Shown piece by piece: positions 12,677 through 20,100 of a DNA stretch of 56,703 bases. Position numbers and translations under genes: made by a program. Positions within the stretch are counted from its first letter, which is position 1; the number at the start of each line of letters is the position of its first letter. The notes below the pieces were generated by a model. That model was not told where the DNA came from and searched no databases. It saw only the letters and a program-made list of their open reading frames with translations. Source of the DNA: Chara braunii (taxonomy: Eukaryota > Streptophyta > Charophyceae > Charales > Characeae); the NCBI GenBank assembly GCA_003427395.1, contig BFEA01000352.1, positions 118,851-175,553 of the forward strand. The letters run 5' to 3'.

Positions 12677-13003
12677 CTATGACCTTTCCGTCGACTTTAA
12701 TGACCGCTTTGATCCCTCGCTATTATGATCTCTCACCTTTACGCTTTCCAGAAAGTCCAGACACCACCTCCTAAAGAATTCTCTGTCCTCTCTAAAGAGT
12801 CTCTCTAACGCCCTCGTCGCTGCTTCTATTCTGCGCAACTCACTCTCACTCTTGCTGGATCCGCAGTCTCGAATTTTGTTACCCAACTCCTTGACTTGTT
12901 TTGACACCGGGTCTAAGATATGATCCTTAACTCTCTTCAGTCTCTCTTCAATATTTTCCATTCTCTGTAGCCCATCTCTCTCTAAGCTCCAAACGCTTAT
13001 CAC
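12677..13003 (-). CDS. Accessory ORF E, predicted coiled-coil protein
   Basis: The frame is open from a GTG at 13003, which overlaps the TGA of D2, but the first ATG is at 12961 (MENIEERLKRVKD). It gives about 94 residues from the ATG. Composition is strongly helical and charged (SESELRRIEAATRALERLF, then REFFRRWCLDFLESVKV) with a basic tail, so a coiled coil or helical bundle is likely. After the stop at 12679-12677 the same frame is open to a TGA near 12616, so an older, longer form is possible. It has no relative elsewhere in the array that I can see; its role is unknown. Confidence 0.5.
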   Translation of the reverse strand: MISVWSLERDGLQRMENIEERLKRVKDHILDPVSKQVKELGNKIRDCGSSKSESELRRIEAATRALERLFREDREFFRRWCLDFLESVKVRDHNSEGSKRSLKSTERS

Positions 13004-13449
13004 ATCTTACTCCGAGTTTCCGTGGGTGTCTCGTCTCGAACTATCTCTAAGCGCACTCTTCCCTTCACGCACACAGGCACCTCATACACCATCCAACCTT
13101 GCGTTGTTACTTCTCTCAGCGCTCCTAACCTCTGCTCTCCTATGACATCCTCGGCAAGTTCTTTGTATTCAGTGTCCGACAGTTCCTCATTTATACTCAC
13201 CCTCAGCAGAATCTGTAGTGTCCTCTCGTCGCGTGCTAAGTGTTTAGAAACAGCTCGAGCATACGGGAGTCGTCGCAAGGACTCATATAGTTCGTTAGCA
13301 GGTAGACCGCTCGTCACCCCCCCATGAGCGGCCACTCGAGGATTCCTATCATCCAAGCTCCTCTAGGAGTCGGAGCCTTTGTGATCCCATCGGAGACAGT
13401 ACGAAGCTCCGGGTTTATGACGATATAGTGCTGGCTCACACTCTGTCAT
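13000..13449 (-). pseudogene. Accessory ORF D2: gag-like N-terminus joined to a family D module
   Basis: From ATG 13449 to TGA 13002-13000, 149 codons with one TAG at about 13365-13363. The first 40 residues match the Arg-rich part of this element's gag (gag has SLRWDRRNTDAWRSMEDRNP; here CLRWDHKGSDS, stop, RSLDDRNP). The stop replaces the Trp of gag. The rest is a family D module: AVSKHLARDE, LLRVSINEELSDTEYKEL and YEVPVCVKGRVRLEI. D1 starts the same module without the gag segment. It looks like an internal recombination or gene-conversion product. Function is unknown. Confidence 0.55.
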
Positions 13450-13465
13450 GACAAAGAAGCCCGAC

Positions 13466-13747
13466 TCATACCCTGCCCCTGGCTTCCACTACCGTCTCGT
13501 CAAAAAACAACTCTGCGCGTAGGTATCCAGCCGACCATACCATCACCTCATACATTATCTTCGTCTGGAAGGTCACGCATGCGAGGACCCCTGACCGGTA
13601 TTCAAATATGGATTCTCAGGCTCGTTGAAGGCACTCCTGCTCTGTCAAGTCCTCGTCTATGTGTGCTCTGAGTAAGACGGTCACTGTGAAGCCTTCGTTC
13701 ACTAACTGCCTGCTTACATTAACCCCTGTAGTCGTCCGTCCTGGCAT
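13466..13747 (-). pseudogene. Accessory ORF D1 (family D), one in-frame TGA
   Basis: ATG 13747 lies five bases after the stop of A3 (13755-13753). The frame runs 93 codons to TGA 13468-13466, with an internal TGA at 13618-13616 where Arg would fit. It aligns to D2: VLLRAHIDEDLTEQE against LLRVSINEELSDTE, then MYEVMVWSAGYLRAEL against VYEVPVCVKGRVRLEI, then a DET-x-x-E-x-R tail in both. Length agrees with D3. Confidence 0.55.
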
Positions 13748-13752
13748 GCCTC

Positions 13753-14511
13753 CTATCGCTGGTCCCCAAACAGATACCTCAGCTCCTCCAAGCCAACGTA
13801 CTTGTCCTCTAGGCGTTTTCGGCAATAGTCGATTAGATCGACCGGCCTCCGACAGTCTATCCAGCAAGTGGTGTCGATCAGGTCTCTTAGTGTCTCCTTG
13901 TCCGTGGGTCCCCGCCTCACGCAGACTGCGTAGTAAGCCTCCTTAAATCGAGGCGCTAGCCCTGACCAAAGCGCGTACAGCGTGTGGTTAACTGCTTTAG
14001 TCAGACAGTCCATGCTCCCATAGGTTTGTTTCATTACAAAAGTAGGGCGAGCCAACCTCCAGCTCTCTACAGAATAGTAGACTGGGCGCGAGGGCCCGAT
14101 TATGACGTGAACGGTCAACGGCCTCTCTCCTGCAAAACTCATCAATCGCCGTCTCACTATTGATTCCGCTAAGACTTCGTACTTCCACCAATCTCTGCTA
14201 ACACCGGCGAGTGTTAGCCCTATCTCAAGGTCTCGTGTTTTGTCAAACGCAAGATGCCCTATCCCCTCCAGTCGTCGAGGGATATCAAACCCTCTATCTT
14301 CTAAGATCACCGTCCACAAGAAGATGCCCCTAGCCAACCAAGTACCAAAGTGTCGAATCGGTACGATCGCTATCTCCTCTAAGCGTACCGGAAGAGGAAC
14401 ATCGTACCCCACAGTCGTCTCTCTCGGCCCTATCAGCTTCCTCACTCTATAGGAGTCTGAATCGCGCGTCAGAACGTAAGTCGACCATACGTCCGAGTCA
14501 CTCCTCATCAC
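13753..14511 (-). CDS. Accessory ORF A3 (family A plus C-terminal extension), intact 252 codons
   Basis: This is the longest undamaged accessory frame. The ATG at 14508 lies 13 nt 3' of the C1 stop (14524-14522). The first half aligns to A1 and A2: GYDVPLPVRLEEIAI, a W-T-V-I-L-E strand, then GHLAFDKTRDLEIG and a D-W-W-x-x-E helix start. Between them comes an IGPSRPVYYSVESW segment. The C-terminal half (LYALWSGLAPRFKEAYY, then a GPTDKETLRDLI helix) slightly resembles the start of family C. There is no signal peptide or membrane span. It is unrecognised, and the best candidate for structure prediction. Confidence 0.65.
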   Translation of the reverse strand: MMRSDSDVWSTYVLTRDSDSYRVRKLIGPRETTVGYDVPLPVRLEEIAIVPIRHFGTWLARGIFLWTVILEDRGFDIPRRLEGIGHLAFDKTRDLEIGLTLAGVSRDWWKYEVLAESIVRRRLMSFAGERPLTVHVIIGPSRPVYYSVESWRLARPTFVMKQTYGSMDCLTKAVNHTLYALWSGLAPRFKEAYYAVCVRRGPTDKETLRDLIDTTCWIDCRRPVDLIDYCRKRLEDKYVGLEELRYLFGDQR

Positions 14512-14521
14512 GCCATCCGCC

Positions 14522-15019
14522 TCATCGATGCGAGTGTGAATGTCCCTGATCTCTGATCCGTGTGACCAACTCTATCATCTCGTGCCATCCATACCTAGAT
14601 AGGTTTTTCCCTATGACTGGAGGAGCCGAAATCCCTTCAAACACTTCGATCCCAGTATCCCAACTAACTACCTTCCCTGCTTGTTGTAATCGTACCACCT
14701 CTCCTGCCACCAATCTAGCAACGCTCTTCCAAGCCTTCTCACTCAGTCCCCCCTTTGCCTGGGTCGCAGGAATATAGTTTCGCACGTCGTACTCGTCTAG
14801 GCTAACAAAGCGATACGTAAGAATGTACACGCGTCAAGGATCTATCCCTCCTCCCTGGACATAGTCGTATGTAACGAGCTCGTATGGGAGAACCTCTCTC
14901 CTCGTCGTCTCGTTCAGGGATCGTATGACGTCATTGATTTCCTCTGTTGTAGGGCCTCGCCCCTCGGTGAGTAACTGGTCCCAATATACCCGTCTAAAGG
15001 ACATGACATGTCTGCCCAT
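14522..15019 (-). pseudogene. Accessory ORF C1 (family C), one in-frame TGA
   Basis: From ATG 15019 to TGA 14524-14522 it spans 498 nt, the same as C2, with one internal TGA at 14836-14834. Landmarks are TTEEINDVIRSLNE, RREVLPYELVTYDYV, YILTYRFVSLDEYDVR, an NYIPATQ segment, AWKSVARLVAGEVVRL, SWDTGIEVFEGI and a final HEMIELVTRI. These recur in the same order in C2 and C3, which is strong evidence that all three were real proteins. Predicted mixed alpha/beta; no known family recognised. Confidence 0.65.
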
Positions 15020-15082
15020 CTGTAATTCCCACCATCGTCTCTACCTCTAGCTTCTTTCTCCTTCCGCCACGCGTAGCCTCCG

Positions 15083-15790
15083 TCACTGAACCTCGTCCGC
15101 GTCTAGCATATCCACATCAGCATCCTCACCTATCTCGCGTCCCCAAGGGATATGCTCCTGCCCCTCGGCCCGGTGAACGTGCTCCCAACGGTCCTCGTCT
15201 GGTAGCTCACTGGCTACGCGGACCTCCTCCACGTCCTCTCGGTCGACCCCACGCTCGTCGAGTCCCGGACCTACCCAAGGCTGGCCCTGATCTCCCCAAG
15301 GCTCTATGTCCTTCAAATCCTCCCACTCTCTATCATCCGCAACCCATCCAAGGTCCTCTCTCTCCGGGTATATTCGCTGATAGTGCTCCTCAACCTCCCA
15401 GTGCGAAATAAAAAGGGCAGGTCTGCTATCACTGGTCTCGCTCAAAAGCCACCCCACACCCTCTAAGTAATCCGAGGGTCTCTGAACCTCTCTCTCTAAT
15501 GCTAACCAAAACTCTGGGGGCTGGTACGGGAAACGCGACTCGTGGTCCTCAGATGGTGCTAGAACTCGAATGAACTCTATCAGTTGGAGCCCTCTCTCCC
15601 CAACAAGGGGCCCCCCGACGAACTGCGCGTAAGCAATCCAATCTCGGTCCGTCGGTCCTCTACTCAATCCATCCAACTCGAGGCTGGCAAAATAAGTCTC
15701 GGCAATGTGGCCCAGACCCCAGAGCTCCTCCGCTAGCAAAGTCGGAACTCCCACTCGCAGTCGCACACTGGGAAATGGAATGACCCCTCC
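15083..15790 (-). CDS. Accessory ORF B2 (family B), acidic protein
   Basis: The frame is open from about 15790, with no clear ATG near the start, to the stop at 15085-15083, about 235 codons. It aligns to B1: GLQLIEFIRVL against RVQLIKLIRSL, LEREVQRPSDYLEGVGWLL against a matching LDREL..EYFTYIGML segment, then a Tyr/Trp-rich strand. The C-terminal 100 residues are rich in Glu and Asp (a DADVDMLDADEV end). It follows A2 with an overlapping frame. The acidic tail could bind basic protein or nucleic-acid-binding partners, but that is guesswork. Confidence 0.6.
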   Translation of the reverse strand, partial: GGVIPFPSVRLRVGVPTLLAEELWGLGHIAETYFASLELDGLSRGPTDRDWIAYAQFVGGPLVGERGLQLIEFIRVLAPSEDHESRFPYQPPEFWLALEREVQRPSDYLEGVGWLLSETSDSRPALFISHWEVEEHYQRIYPEREDLGWVADDREWEDLKDIEPWGDQGQPWVGPGLDERGVDREDVEEVRVASELPDEDRWEHVHRAEGQEHIPWGREIGEDADVDMLDADEVQ

Positions 15791-16352
15791 GATCCGGAGG
15801 GTCGTCCCTCACTGCCCTAGCTGGACCACACAAGCTCTCGACCTCCTCGCGAAAGCCCTCTGCAACATCCGACAGGATGGCTCTTGCCTCCTGTTCGCCT
15901 CGCCAATGATCATGGACTAGCCCCTCATAATAGACCGTCGCCCCTACCGTGCGCGAGTAATAAATGTGGCCTGTTACCTCTATACTCGTTGTTCCGGGTG
16001 CTCACCACCGCTGGCTGTCCGACTCGAAACTCTCAACCACGTAGGTCCACAAGTATACGTCGGGCTCTAACAGCGTCGACCTCCACCGGGTCTGAAGTCC
16101 GGATCTAGGTCCAACCACACTCTTGGGCGGTAGATCGAACTCTAGTATGTCGGGCGCCACGATCTCTGGGGGTCTAGGCCATCTAGCATCACCGATGGGG
16201 AGTTCAACTCTGTCGACCGGCTCTACCATTTGATCACACCCAGCAGCTACCTGACGTCGATGACTCGCTCCGCTCGATCCCCACCTCTCCGGGTCACTCC
16301 CCCGCCAATAGCCCTCGGATCCGAATCCTCCCTCGCACGTGCCGCTTTGCAC
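15780..16352 (-). pseudogene. Accessory ORF A2 (family A), one in-frame TGA
   Basis: It lies in the same frame as B1, two codons past B1's TAG (16361-16359), so B1 and A2 could once have been one reading frame. It runs to about 15780 with an internal TGA near 16001. It aligns to A1: PPEIVAPDILEFDLP against PPELIEGDLVEFMLP, then TRWRSTLLEPDVYLWTY. After the TGA it continues with VTGHIYYSRT and HDHWRGEQEARAI, matching A3. Function unknown. Confidence 0.55.
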
Positions 16353-16358
16353 CCTCTC

Positions 16359-16889
16359 CTAGGCCCTGACGACGACTCCTATCCTAGGGAAATGAGCGTC
16401 GGCAATGTCGAGCTCCTCTCCTGACTCGGCGCCCTCGCTCTCCGAGTCGACCCAATCAGGCTCCCAGGCCTCCTCGTTGTCGTCCCTGACCCACTCGTCG
16501 TCGTCCGACTCGTCCTCTATACGGTACGGAGGGAGTCCTATCGCGCGATAATACCGCAACAGTTGGTAGTCGTATATCAGAGGTCCTGCGTCCTCACTCC
16601 ACCAGCTGCCCCAGTCCCCTGAGAAGAGCATACCTATATAGGTAAAATACTCAGGCCCAGCCCGGAGCTCCCGATCTAACAGGTCCCACATGTACGCGAG
16701 CGGGGGCGCGCCCCCGCCCCTCTCGCAATCGTCTCCTAAGGAGCGGATCAACTTTATGAGCTGAACCCTTCTCGTCCACCCAGCGAAGCCCTGCAGTGGT
16801 AAGGGAGTAGTATATATAGCAAGTGTCGAGGTATCCTCTGGCGAAGAGCTCGAGCTCTCTGAATGTGAGGTAAGCCTCGACCTAGCCAC
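16359..16889 (-). CDS. Accessory ORF B1 (family B), 176 codons, acidic
   Basis: Open from a GTG at 16889 to TAG 16361-16359; there is no early ATG. After a Ser-rich start comes RVQLIKLIRSLGDD, then MWDLLDREL, EYFTYIGMLFSGDWGSWW and a LIYDYQLLRYYRAI segment, all with counterparts in B2. The last 50 residues are strongly acidic (ESDDDEWVRDDNEE). It follows A1 and precedes A2, giving an A-B-A-B order that suggests tandem duplication of a two-gene unit. Confidence 0.6.
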   Translation of the reverse strand: MARSRLTSHSESSSSSPEDTSTLAIYTTPLPLQGFAGWTRRVQLIKLIRSLGDDCERGGGAPPLAYMWDLLDRELRAGPEYFTYIGMLFSGDWGSWWSEDAGPLIYDYQLLRYYRAIGLPPYRIEDESDDDEWVRDDNEEAWEPDWVDSESEGAESGEELDIADAHFPRIGVVVRA

Positions 16890-17010
16890 CCACTCCTCCG
16901 AAAACTGAGTCTACCACAAAAGCGGGGACAACCGCTCTCAAGCTAGTCCCCGAATATGGAAAAAAAATGTCTCGTGCTATCAGGAGATCCCCCATGATAG
17001 TGAGGGAAGG

Positions 17011-17415
17011 TCACCCGTGAAACAAGGTCATCGGGTCCTGCTCGTCGTCTGCCCGAAACACGTCAACCTCCTTCTGTAAATACCGTAGGGCTCTACTGAT
17101 GACCCAACTGGTCCCCCACGTCACGAGATTCAAAGCAGCCTCTTTGGTCGTCTCTTCTCCCAGGTACAGGTAGGCTCTCACTAATCCACCCGTCAGGTCC
17201 CCCTCCTCTCCCCTCTGGTGCTCTCTGTACGTTCACAACCAAACACCGGAGGACAAGATAACAGACCTCCACCGGAACTGGCCGTCGTGCCAGCGATTGG
17301 GTCGCGTGGGGAGCATGAACTCCACTAAGTCCCCCTCTATAAGCTCGGGGGGTTCTACTTCCCATGCACGATCAGCCTCATACACCTCCACGTCCTCGAG
17401 CCGCCAAATCCAATC
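17011..17415 (-). pseudogene. Accessory ORF A1 (family A), most 5' ORF of the array
   Basis: The frame is readable from about 17415 to TGA 17013-17011 with one internal TGA at about 17235-17233. At that point A2 has Trp (YLWTY), so the stop is probably a TGG-to-TGA change. Other matches to A2 are PPELIEGDLVEFMLP and a RWRS-VIL segment. No ATG start is visible. It marks the 5' edge of the array; upstream lies the long non-coding leader. Confidence 0.5.
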
Positions 17416-17562
17416 GACACTACAAAAGTCAGAGACGGTGGCATGAAGACAAAATAAGGAGTACTATAGCGTGAAGGAAGAATAAGAGGGTCGGACAAAG
17501 GAATAAGAAGTGAAAAGGAAACCTTAAATCGTAAGGAAAATTCGGCAACGCTTTGCGTCCCT

Positions 17563-17580
17563 CCGTTGGGATGGGGTGCG
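17563..17580. repeat. Leader motif copy 1 (CCGTTGGGATGGGG)
   Basis: The word CCGTTGGGATGGGGTGCGGG, followed about 12 nt later by CCCTGAATAAG, recurs almost unchanged at 19647 and 19817, and in shortened form at about 20687. On the element's coding strand it is a CCCATCCCAACGG word. Confidence 0.75.
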
Positions 17581-17889
17581 GGAGGTCCTCCCTGAATAAG
17601 CGCTGCCTACCACAGTCCTAAATATGCCCTAGAGTCGTCTAGATACCCGAGGTGCAGAATTCCCTCGAATATAAGGTGCGTTCTCAATTTGAGGGGATCC
17701 AGCCTACAGCGCCTTCGAACATCCGTTAGGTCAACCGACGCTGCGACCTGCTCCAAAACCATAAACAAGAATCACATGTGCTTCCTTTCTAAATTTCTAA
17801 GCCTTCTCCTTATTTTTTTTGGGGGAATTTATATTGTTTTAATTCCGCATAAATTACTTGTGCCCAAGAAGAATTCACTGCCCCTGTCC

Positions 17890-17975
17890 AGTTGATGTAG
17901 CTCAGTGGTTAGAGCACCGGTTGGAAATGCGCATTGTGGTATAAGGTTGTGGGTTCAAAACTCAATTGCAACCTT
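17890..17975 (+). ncRNA. tRNA-like pol III promoter head
   Basis: The A-box-like TAGCTCAGTGG (about 17899) sits in a GCTC/GAGC D-arm, and the B-box-like GGGTTCAAAAC (about 17951) sits in an imperfect T-arm. Acceptor and anticodon stems do not pair well, so this is a tRNA-derived promoter or tRNA pseudogene rather than a working tRNA. Confidence 0.6.
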
Positions 17976-18349
17976 GCGCATGGACACCGGCAGGGCGTTA
18001 GAATGACGCACGGCTGGACACACTATCCTCTGACCACTACATGGTTATGATTACAGACCCTGCCTGTATTGATCAGGGGATCAAGTCCTGGGTGTTGTAT
18101 GCTGGTTCTGGGTTCTGCGGGGCTTGCTTGGGGTGTTGGTCTTGGCTGTTCGATTGTCCTCTCCAGTCCGATATACCACACATATGTGCCATTTCCGATT
18201 GTTGATCATATGGTAGAGTCTTGCAGTTATATCTCACAGGTCACGGGTTCAAGCTTGGTTACAGACTTTGGGGGGGGTTGTCCGGTCGGGCCCGTTGTAC
18301 ATTCATACTGCCTTCGGGTATACAACTGGTGTTTGGATCTACACACACA

Positions 18350-18473
18350 TATATAGCCTACGGGCTAACATACATCCACAGATTCTGAACACATAAATAC
18401 GGCCTAAGGGCTAACATACATTCATAGATTCCGAACACATACATACGGCCTAAGGGCTTACATACATCTACAA
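18350..18473. repeat. 46-bp tandem repeat, about 2.7 copies
   Basis: The unit contains ACGGCCTAAGGGCTAACATA and then CATAGATTCCGAACACATA. It recurs at about 18354, 18403 and 18449, inside the retroposon. Confidence 0.85.
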
Positions 18474-18983
18474 CTGACTGGGGGAGGGGTTAGACTTAGA
18501 CTCTAGGGTGTAGAATTCGGTAGTTACCCGGGCAGGGCTGAGTTCCACCTAGCCAAGATAGGGGCAAGCTAGGGGAAGGACGGTAGGACTGTCAGTCTGA
18601 GTTCCGCCTGGCCTTGGGTAAGCTGGAGGAAGGACAGTGGGATGTCCAGCTGGGGTACTGACTGCTAGTTAGCCTGTCCCCGAAAATAAACCCAGGGGTC
18701 TATAGTCCCTTGAATAAGGACACGAGGTTGGTAGAATATAGTGGTGCCTGGCGTCCAAAGTTCCCGTACAACGTGGCTTGTCCGATTCCGCTTCCACTGG
18801 GGCTGGGGTAATAGCTAGCCTTGGTGCCTGTCATTACTGTCTGGTCCAAGTCACCCACCTACTGGTTGGGTGACGGTCCTGAGTGGGTTACACTGAGGTA
18901 GGACAGTGGGGTAGGGGGTACTCTGGGAGTATTAATGAGTGGTAGGCTTGGAAGGTGACCTCGTGATCTTACAACACCCTGGA

Positions 18984-19015
<32 letters not shown>

Positions 19016-19646
19016 CGAGGAAAAAAAAAAAAAAGAATTCATTGCCCCACATTCAACGCATAGGGAAAAATGAGAACCCCTAGCGAGTAGCGGGGCAAGT
19101 TCGTTCTTCTTTTTAACTCTCGTTTTATATTTATTTCTAATAGGTCCACCTGAACACAGATCACTGCGGCTGGTTTCCCACTTCGTCCTCTAGGATTTTT
19201 TTTGTATTTTTTGAATATAAATTAAAAAAAGGGATTTCGTTATGAAAAACTCCCTTTCTTAATTGAGTTATATTAAGACTCTATATATATCGTCACAAAC
19301 AGAACTGTCGGGTAAACCGTAGGCAGAGAGAGAGAAGAGGACAACAAACGAGGGGCTGTGACAAACTGTTTCGTCGGAGTTTCACTGACTCATCAGGAGG
19401 CTGAACCCTCAACAGTCTGCAGAATCCCCTCACTGATTACACTGTAAATGATAATCTACCTTAACCAAAATCGAAGTAGACTATCACTCACCCACACCAG
19501 ATGGAAAACTCTACAGACTGTCGGTTATATGCTTGCCAAGTTTGAGGGTTTCTAGGGGTGAAAACTGATTTTTTCATTAATTAACTAAGAAAATTCAAAT
19601 TAAAATAAAAATTTCGCAAAAATTTCGACAACAATTTCCCTCCCCC

Positions 19647-19666
19647 CGTTGGGATGGGGTTCGGGA
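19647..19666. repeat. Leader motif copy 2
   Basis: CCGTTGGGATGGGGTTCGGG follows a C-rich run and is followed by GAGTCCCTCGAATGAG. It shares core and spacing with copies 1 and 3. Confidence 0.75.
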
Positions 19667-19816
19667 GAGAGTCCCTCGAATGAGCAAAAATCAGAGAGAA
19701 TGAGGAAACAATGATTTTACAAAATTTTATATATTTACTTCAATTTTCACTAGTTTCAAACAACAAAATTTGAATTAAAATAATTTACAAAAATGTCCAC
19801 AGCGATTTTTCTCCCC

Positions 19817-19836
19817 CCGTTGGGATGGGGTTCGGA
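19817..19836. repeat. Leader motif copy 3
   Basis: CCGTTGGGATGGGGTTCGGA follows an identical C-rich run, inside a diverged duplicate of the copy 2 region. A weaker fourth copy (CCGTTGGATAGGGG) lies near 20687. Confidence 0.75.
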
Positions 19837-20070
19837 GAATATCCGTAGATTAAGAAGGATAAAAATATACGAAGCCAAAATCTTAGGTACCTGAGTTTTT
19901 TATGGATTTATAATATTTTATTTTAATTTTTAATTATTTAATATTAAAAAATTTCCCGAATATTTTTTTTTTAATTTCCTCCCGGATATATTTACACAAA
20001 ATTATCCGCAACAAGAAGGAAAGCAGAAGCTATAGCTCCACTCTATTTCCCCGATTCTTTCTAAGTTTAT

Positions 20071-20100
20071 ATTAGGGTTTTCCCTAATTAGGGTTTTGGG
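20071..20100. promoter_or_regulatory. Palindrome CCCTAATTAGGG with paired telo-box words
   Basis: TTAGGGTTTTCCCTAATTAGGGTTTT contains a perfect 12-bp palindrome (20082-20093) and AAACCCTAA-type words on both strands. AAACCCTA boxes are known promoter elements in plants. It lies in the AT-rich leader, so a promoter role is possible but not shown. Confidence 0.35.

Larger units (their letters stand above)
17869..19048 (+). mobile_element. tRNA-headed retroposon with poly(A) tail and 16-bp target-site duplication
   Basis: AAGAATTCACTGCCCC (17869-17884) and AAGAATTCATTGCCCC (19033-19048) flank the unit and differ by one base, a clear target-site duplication. Just inside the 5' side is a tRNA-like head with A-box and B-box words; the 3' end is about 29 A, CGAGG, then 14 A. 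This is the signature of LINE-mediated retroposition. The body is 1.15 kb, longer than most SINEs, and has a second tRNA-like segment near 18205-18260, so it may be a composite. It has no coding capacity that I can see. It landed in the leader of the giant element, so it is younger. Confidence 0.8.

Noticed and set aside
17093-17365. 90-codon ORF at the 5' end of the array as a gene
   Set aside because: It is a shadow of accessory ORF A1 in another frame; only the A1 frame aligns with A2 and A3.
3979-17415. Alternative genetic code with TAA/TAG read as Gln in the giant element
   Set aside because: Many internal stops fit Gln, but TGA also occurs inside ORFs (A1, A2, C1, D1), and the TAG in D2 and the TGA in A1 align with Trp. 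True indel frameshifts are present too. C-to-T decay on both strands explains all of these with the standard code.
17890-17975. Functional tRNA gene
   Set aside because: Only D-arm and B-box look right; acceptor and anticodon stems do not pair, and the segment is the head of a retroposon.
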